Shown: positions 59,348 through 64,000 of the stretch, one piece after another
Layout: every line of letters starts with the position of its first letter
Position numbering within the stretch: the stretch's first letter is position 1
Assembly (NCBI GenBank): GCA_038254545.1
Contig: JBBSGB010000003.1
Location: 1-64,000 of the forward strand
Reading direction: 5' to 3'
Length of the DNA: 64,000 nt
Source of the DNA: CAHJXF01 sp038254545
GTDB lineage: Bacteria > Pseudomonadota > Gammaproteobacteria > Burkholderiales > Burkholderiaceae_D
The notes under the pieces: model-generated
Seen by the model: the letters and a program-made list of their open reading frames with translations, nothing else
Databases searched by the model: none
Told to the model about the DNA's origin: nothing
Translations under genes and position numbers: made by a program

Positions 59348-62300
59348 TCACCGAGAGCATCGACCCCGATCAGGCAGTGCGGCTGCGATTTCGGGAACCA
59401 GTGGGGCTCTTGAAGCCGCAGGCACTTCAGGCAAGAAGCTCCCTGTTGCGCTGACCAAAGCGACGCTGCGCCCGATCACGCGCGTGGCGACGGCGTGCCC
59501 CTTCAGGCGCCATCCTTCCTGGAGCGCCCTTGTACATTCGGCCGCCGGCATCGGACGCGCAAAGTAATAGCCCTGCATCTCGTCGCAGGCGTGCTTCCTG
59601 AGGAAGTTGAGCTGCGCCTCGGTCTCGACACCTTCGGCGACCACGTTCATCTTCAGGCTGTGCGCGAGATTGATGATGGCCGCCGCAATCGTGGCGTCGT
59701 CCGCGTCGGTCGTCACGTCGCGTATGAAGGCACGATCGATCTTGAGCGAATCCAGGGGAAAGCGCTTCAGATAGGCCAGGCTCGAGTAGCCGGTGCCGAA
59801 GTCGTCCACCGACAGGCACACGCCGAGGGACTTGATGTTTTTCAGCGTCCTCACAGCGGCTTCCGAATCGCTCATAGCATCGATTCGGTCAATTCGAATT
59901 CCAGCAGGTCGGGTTCCACGCCGCTCGCACGGATGATGTCGCCAATGGTCGCATCGAGGTGCTTCTGGTTGAATTGCCGAGCCGACAGGTTGACGGCCAC
60001 GGGGCGCAAGCTCAGACCTTGGTGCCGCCATCGGACGAGCTGCTCGCATACGGTGGTCAACACCCATTCGCCCACCGGAATGATGAGCCCGGTGTCTTCG
60101 AGTATCGAGATGAAGTCGGCCGGCGCCACAAGGCCGCGCTCGGGATGCTGCCAGCGCAGCAGCGCTTCGAAACCGCTGATCTCGCCGTTGCCGATTCACC
60201 TTGGGCTGGTAGTGCAGCAGGAATTCGTTTCGCTGCAGGGCGCCGCGCAGTTGCGTCTCGATCTTCAGGCGTTCGATCGCGCGGCGATTCATTTGCGCGA
60301 GGTAATACTGATAGGAATTGCGACCCGACTCCTTGGCCCGGTACATCGCGGTATCGGCATTCTTGAGCAGCGTGTCGGGGTCGCTCCCATCGATCGGATA
60401 GATGCTGATGCCGAGGCTGGCCGACACATACACTTGGTGGCCGTTGACATCGAACGGCTTGAGCAAGGCTTCCCCGATCTTCTGGGCAACCGCTCCGTCG
60501 TCTTCGGCCCGGGCTAGGTTAGCCAGCGCGATGGCGAACTCGTCGCCACCCAAGCGGCCCACCGTATCGCCCGGGCGCACGCAGGTTTGCAAGCGTTGCG
60601 CAACCTGCAGGAGCACCTCGTCGCCGGCGCCATGGCCGAGCGTGTCGTTGACCATCTTGAATCGATCGAGATCGACAAACAGCACGCCGATCGGAGATCC
60701 ATCCCGTCCGGCTTGCGTGATCGTTTGCGAGAGGCGGTCCAGATACAGGCTTCGGTTCGGCAGGCTCGTCAGCGCGTCGAACTGCGCCATGTACGTCAGC
60801 CGTTCGTCGGTGACCTTGCGATCCATGGCCGACGCCAGAGTATTGCTGATGCCTTGCAGGAAGTGGATGCTTTCCTGCGCGAACCGGGCAACTTCCCGAG
60901 AGTAGATGCCAAGCACGGCATGGGAGCTGTGCGCGCCGCGGATCAACATCTCCGCGCCGCTGCGTATGTCGTGGGCAAGGAGCACCGCCGAAGCTTGGAA
61001 GCGGGTCTCGCACCGAAAATCGTCGATGACGATCGCTTCACGTACCCCGACGATGAAATGGCCCTCGGCCTCCTCGACCGTGTCGTATGTCAGGCGAGTG
61101 GACCATTGTGCATCCCACCCCGACGCACCCTTGAGCACCAGCGTTCCTTCGTCCGGGCCCGCGGCCAGAAGGCGGCAGAATTCGCCATCCAATCCCCGGC
61201 CGACGATGTGTACTGCTTGCGCCATCAATTCATCGATCTCGGGATTGCTCAGCGCCAATTGGCCGAATGCGGCGAGCAAGCCCTGTTGCATGGCATGGTG
61301 GCTGACCGCAGCTTCGGCGAGCTTGCGATCGTGGATGTCCTTGAGCGAACCGGCCATGCGCACAGCCCGGCCTTGCGCATCCCGCACGCATTGCCCGCGC
61401 GACAGGAACCAGCGATACGCGCCGTTCTTGCGTCGCAATCTGAGTTCCATGTCATAAAGGTGCGTTGTGGCGCAAATGCGCCTGCATCGCCGTGCGGGAA
61501 AGCGCCGCATCCGCGGGATGAAGAATTTCGATGAACGCATCGTGGCGTTGTTCGATTTCTCCCGGCCCATAGCCCAGCAACTGATTGACGTGCGGCGAGT
61601 AGTAGGACGCGCCGGTGACCATGTCCCAGTCCCAGAGTCCGTCGTTGCTCCCATTCCGCGAGCGTGAGGCGCTCCTCGCTCAAGCGCAGCGCGTGCTCGA
61701 CCTTTTCATTGCGAATCGACATGCGGCGCGAGAGGGCGGCCGCCAGCACCGCCAGCGTGGCGGCCAGCAGCAGCAGGGTCGAGAAGATGAGGACTTCGGT
61801 CTTTCGCGAGGCTTCGCCGAGCGTGAGCGCGAACGCGTCCTCGAGCGGTGTCAACTGCAGGTTGGTGTCGTTGACCTGGTCGATCAGGGGACGCAGGCGC
61901 TTGTCTGCCGTATCGCCCGAGGCGATGCGCCGATGCAATTCTTCCGCGACGGGGAGGACTGCCGCGATACGTTCGTCGGCCGCGGTCCAGATATCGATCG
62001 CCCGGGCCATGAAGCTGACGTGCTTGAATCGGCGAAACAGGCGAACCATGCCGGCGATGTCGTCCGGATGATTGCGCCCTTCCAGAAAGCCTCGCCGGAC
62101 CAAGGCGGGGTCCGGATCGGCCTTGCTCAGCTCGAGACGTGCCTTGCGATCGCCCAGCGGGACCGCGATGTTTTCCTCATAGCGCCGATAGTCCGCCTCG
62201 GCGTGGGTCTGGGCATAGCGTCCGAGAGAATGAAAGGCTTCCTTCTGGCCCTTGGCCCAAAGGCTCTCCCCACCGACGAAGGCGCGAGCGGAAGAAAGCA

Positions 62301-62466
62301 TATCCAGGCTGATGCCGCCTAGAACGATCAACAGGGCGATCGTCGCCAGAAAAGGCGAGATGATCCATAGCAATCGTTTGCTGGCCGTCGTCGGACTGAT
62401 GTTTCTCTTGTGCGGCAAAGTATTGCGGCGATTCGGACGGCTGGTGGATGCAAAGATTTCGCCCAT
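59348..62466 (-). pseudogene. Membrane PAS-GAF-GGDEF-EAL protein broken by four frameshifts
   Basis: Read across frames, this is one gene of about 1,040 codons for a c-di-GMP enzyme. Order: membrane helix (WIISPFLATIALLIVLGGIS), a periplasmic stretch of about 190 residues, a second helix (LIFSTLLLLAATLAVLAAAL), PAS (SNDGLWDWDMVTG to SLKDIHDRK), GAF, GGDEF (VGRLGGDEFAIAL, intact) and EAL (GFEALLRW and DDFGTGYSSLAYLKRF, intact). The frame changes at four points: near 61655 (one extra T), near 61455 (extra T in TTT), near 60197 (extra C) and near 59877 (one base lost). The motifs would be active if the frame were restored. Either recent decay or base-calling error explains this. Confidence 0.8.
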
Positions 62467-62486
62467 CCCTTATCGACAAGATTGCC

Positions 62487-63267
62487 TCATAGATGAGTAA
62501 GGTCGGTCGGTGCGCGGGCAGCTTGGGAGATCCAGGCGTGGTGGAGCAGGCGAAGGGACTCGACGTCGGTCTTCCCCGCGTGACCGTGGCGCCACGTCAG
62601 CGGGCCATCCAGGTCGTCCCAGATTGCGGCGCAACCGGGAAACGGATCGGTCGAGAAATACTGGCTGCGGGTGATGAGCACGCCGATCCCCATCGCGCTC
62701 GCGGCAGCCAATCCGTTGGGTGAGCCTTCAATAGCGAAAGCATTTTGTGGGCCGACGCCAAGCCTTTCGAGCGCGACCCGATAGACCAGCGGATCGGGCT
62801 TCTTGATCGCGGCGTCTTCCGCGCAGACAACCGCGGCGAAGCGTTCGTGCCAGCGCCGCCCGAGCAGTATCGAGAGCAGCGCTACCACATTGCCGCGGCC
62901 GGTGGTGGTCGCGATCGCAAGGGCGATGCCGGCGTCCGCGCATTCGTCCATCAGGCGGCGCACGCCGGGACGCGCCGAAGCTTGCCTGAGGCAAGTATCG
63001 CGGTATAGAGCTGGTTCTTGCGCCGGTGGACGGCGCGCGCCAGCGTTTCGCGTTCGGCAGCCGTTGCTGGGGCCGTCTTGCGCGCCTCCATGCGTAGATC
63101 AACCTTTCGTATCAGCCGGTCACCCGCAGCAGATCGCCGTACGTCTGGACGTCCCATTGCCATCCGGCTCCCAACTCTTCGAGCGCCTGGTTGAATGCGA
63201 TTCGGTGTCCGTCGCGCTCGGTTTCCGCGATCGTGCCGTCGACGTCCCAGATCAAGGCCCGCAGCAT
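62487..63267 (-). pseudogene. CbbY-like HAD phosphatase with two frameshifts
   Basis: The start MLRALIWDVDGTIAETERDG (ATG at 63267) has the HAD DxDGT motif. The frame breaks after YGDLLRVTG near 63120. A second frame gives ARAVHRRKNQLYTAILASGK, and near 62970 it breaks again into RPGVRRLMDECADAGIALAI, ATTTGRGNVVALL and KKPDPLVYRVALERLGV, ending at 62487. Each break can be fixed by adding one base. The restored protein of about 260 residues fits CbbY, a phosphatase that removes the RuBisCO inhibitor xylulose-1,5-bisphosphate. The adjacent CbbR-like fragment supports the name. Confidence 0.7.
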
Positions 63268-63304
63268 CGAAAGTGTTCGCTGTATCGCCGCGCGGTCGGA
63301 GTCG

Positions 63305-63794
63305 TTTGCGGCGCATCCGCTGGTGTTCATTTCGTCGCCGCAGCATCCGCTGGCAAACAGCGGGAAGTTGCCGGTGGCTGCGCTCGAAAATTACCCGCTG
63401 ATCGCGCGCGAGCAGGGCTCGGGAACGCGCGACGCGATGCAGCGCTTTTTCGCCGGCCATCGCATCGAGCCGCGCATCACGATGGACATTTCGAGCAACG
63501 AGACCGTCAAGCAGGCGGTGATGGCCGGCATGGGCCTGAGCTTCGTGTCGCTGCACACCATCGGCCTCGAAGTCGGCAACGGCCTCTCGCACGTGCTCGA
63601 CATCGAAGGCACGCCGGTATGCGAGTATGGAACGTGGTGCATCTGAATTCGAAGGTGCTGTCGCCGGCGGCCGAGGCGTTTCGCTACTTCATCCTCGAGC
63701 ACGGCGAGCGCAGCTGCTGGCGCATGACGCGCCGCTGCTTGGCAAAGGCAAGGGGATCGAAAACGATTCCGGTCAGGCTGCGCTGCCTTCGTAG
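63305..63794 (+). pseudogene. C-terminal fragment of a CbbR-like LysR regulator
   Basis: Only the second half of the ligand-binding domain remains: AAHPLVFISSPQHPLANSGK, LIAREQGSGTRDAMQRFFAG, MDISSNETVKQAVMAGMGLS and FVSLHTIGLEVGNGLSHVLD. The frame shifts near 63618, giving MRVWNVVHLNSKVLSPAAEA and FRYFILEHGER. It shifts again near 63712, giving LLAHDAPLLGKGKG, with a stop at 63792-63794. The sequence is closest in type to CbbR, which controls RuBisCO operons. The HTH half is absent, and its place is taken by the start of the divergent CbbY-like gene. It cannot bind DNA. Confidence 0.7.
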
Positions 63795-63901
63795 CCCTGA
63801 CCGAATCACGTCGATCGGCAACCTCAGATCCCGAACATCACGCCAGGAGACGCCGTGCCGATGCACAGAGCTTGTACGCTGTTGCCTTTTGATCTCCTGT
63901 G

Positions 63902-64000
63902 ATGAACTTGTCCTTCCCACCTTCGCAGTTGGCGATCCTGGTTCCCGTGATGGCCTTCGCAATCGGGATCGCGTTCGGCGCGATCGGGCAGGCGACGCGC
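63902..64000 (+). CDS. YeeE/YedE-type membrane protein, N-terminus, cut by window end
   Basis: The ATG at 63902 opens a frame of 33 codons that runs off the window. It starts MNLSFPPSQLAILVPVMAFA and continues IGIAFGAIGQATR, a single membrane helix with the Gly-rich pattern seen at the start of YeeE/YedE (thiosulfate or sulfur transport) proteins. Only a small part is visible, so the family call is tentative. Confidence 0.45.
   Translation, partial: MNLSFPPSQLAILVPVMAFAIGIAFGAIGQATR

Overview
The window is GC-rich, densely coded chromosomal DNA from a betaproteobacterium, most likely of the order Burkholderiales. The evidence is the gene order tpiA-secG-tRNA-Leu-nuoA, nuoC and nuoD as separate genes, a DUF2863-family gene, a short H-NS-like protein, and a TCA block in which a GntR regulator sits between sdhCDAB-sdhE-gltA and mdh-prpB-prpC. 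The genus cannot be named from sequence reading alone. No IS element, integrase, CRISPR array or phage module was seen.

Layout. 0-4.5 kb: a deleted LuxR-type remnant, an exported M28 peptidase, an ArsR/AHSA1 pair with a clear candidate operator, an exported cupin and purU. 4.5-9.7 kb: rpsO-pnp, a quinone oxidoreductase, tpiA and secG. 9.8-25.8 kb: tRNA-Leu(GAG), then a complete 14-subunit complex I operon, nuoA-N. Two extra genes, a small exported DUF4019-like protein and a Uma2-like nuclease, sit between nuoD and nuoE. 25.8-33.5 kb: a Nudix hydrolase, a GH15 glycosidase coupled to a small membrane protein, a GMC-oxidoreductase remnant, a truncated LuxR-type sensor domain, an exported protein with an internal repeat, and ETF-ubiquinone oxidoreductase. 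33.5-43.7 kb: an SDR, a thioesterase, a two-subunit CoA-transferase, an H-NS-like protein, an aminotransferase, an M14 carboxypeptidase, an orphan family-5 solute-binding protein, an MFS exporter and DUF2863. 43.8-59.3 kb: acnA, a VapBC module, prpD, a proline-rich protein, prpC, prpB, mdh, then gntR, sdhCDAB, sdhE and gltA. 59.3-64.0 kb: a membrane PAS-GAF-GGDEF-EAL gene broken by four single-base shifts, a frameshifted CbbY-like phosphatase, a 3' fragment of a CbbR-like regulator, and the start of a YeeE/YedE-type membrane protein cut by the window edge.

How the genes fit together. The core is aerobic energy metabolism. Citrate synthase, aconitase, succinate dehydrogenase and malate dehydrogenase feed electrons to quinone alongside complex I and ETF-QO. 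The 2-methylcitrate genes (prpB, prpC, prpD) bring propionyl-CoA into the same cycle, and the CoA-transferase, thioesterase and SDR suit short-chain acyl-CoA traffic. A single 12-bp palindrome in the divergent mdh/gntR promoter region is the best candidate for a shared control site.

The most unusual material is accessory: the insertions in the nuo operon, the toxin-antitoxin pair between prpD and acnA, and several decayed genes, including remnants that look like the regulator and phosphatase of a Calvin-cycle locus. I did not find a convincing new multi-gene system. The frameshifts in the last 5 kb could be real decay or base-calling error, and the sequence alone cannot decide.
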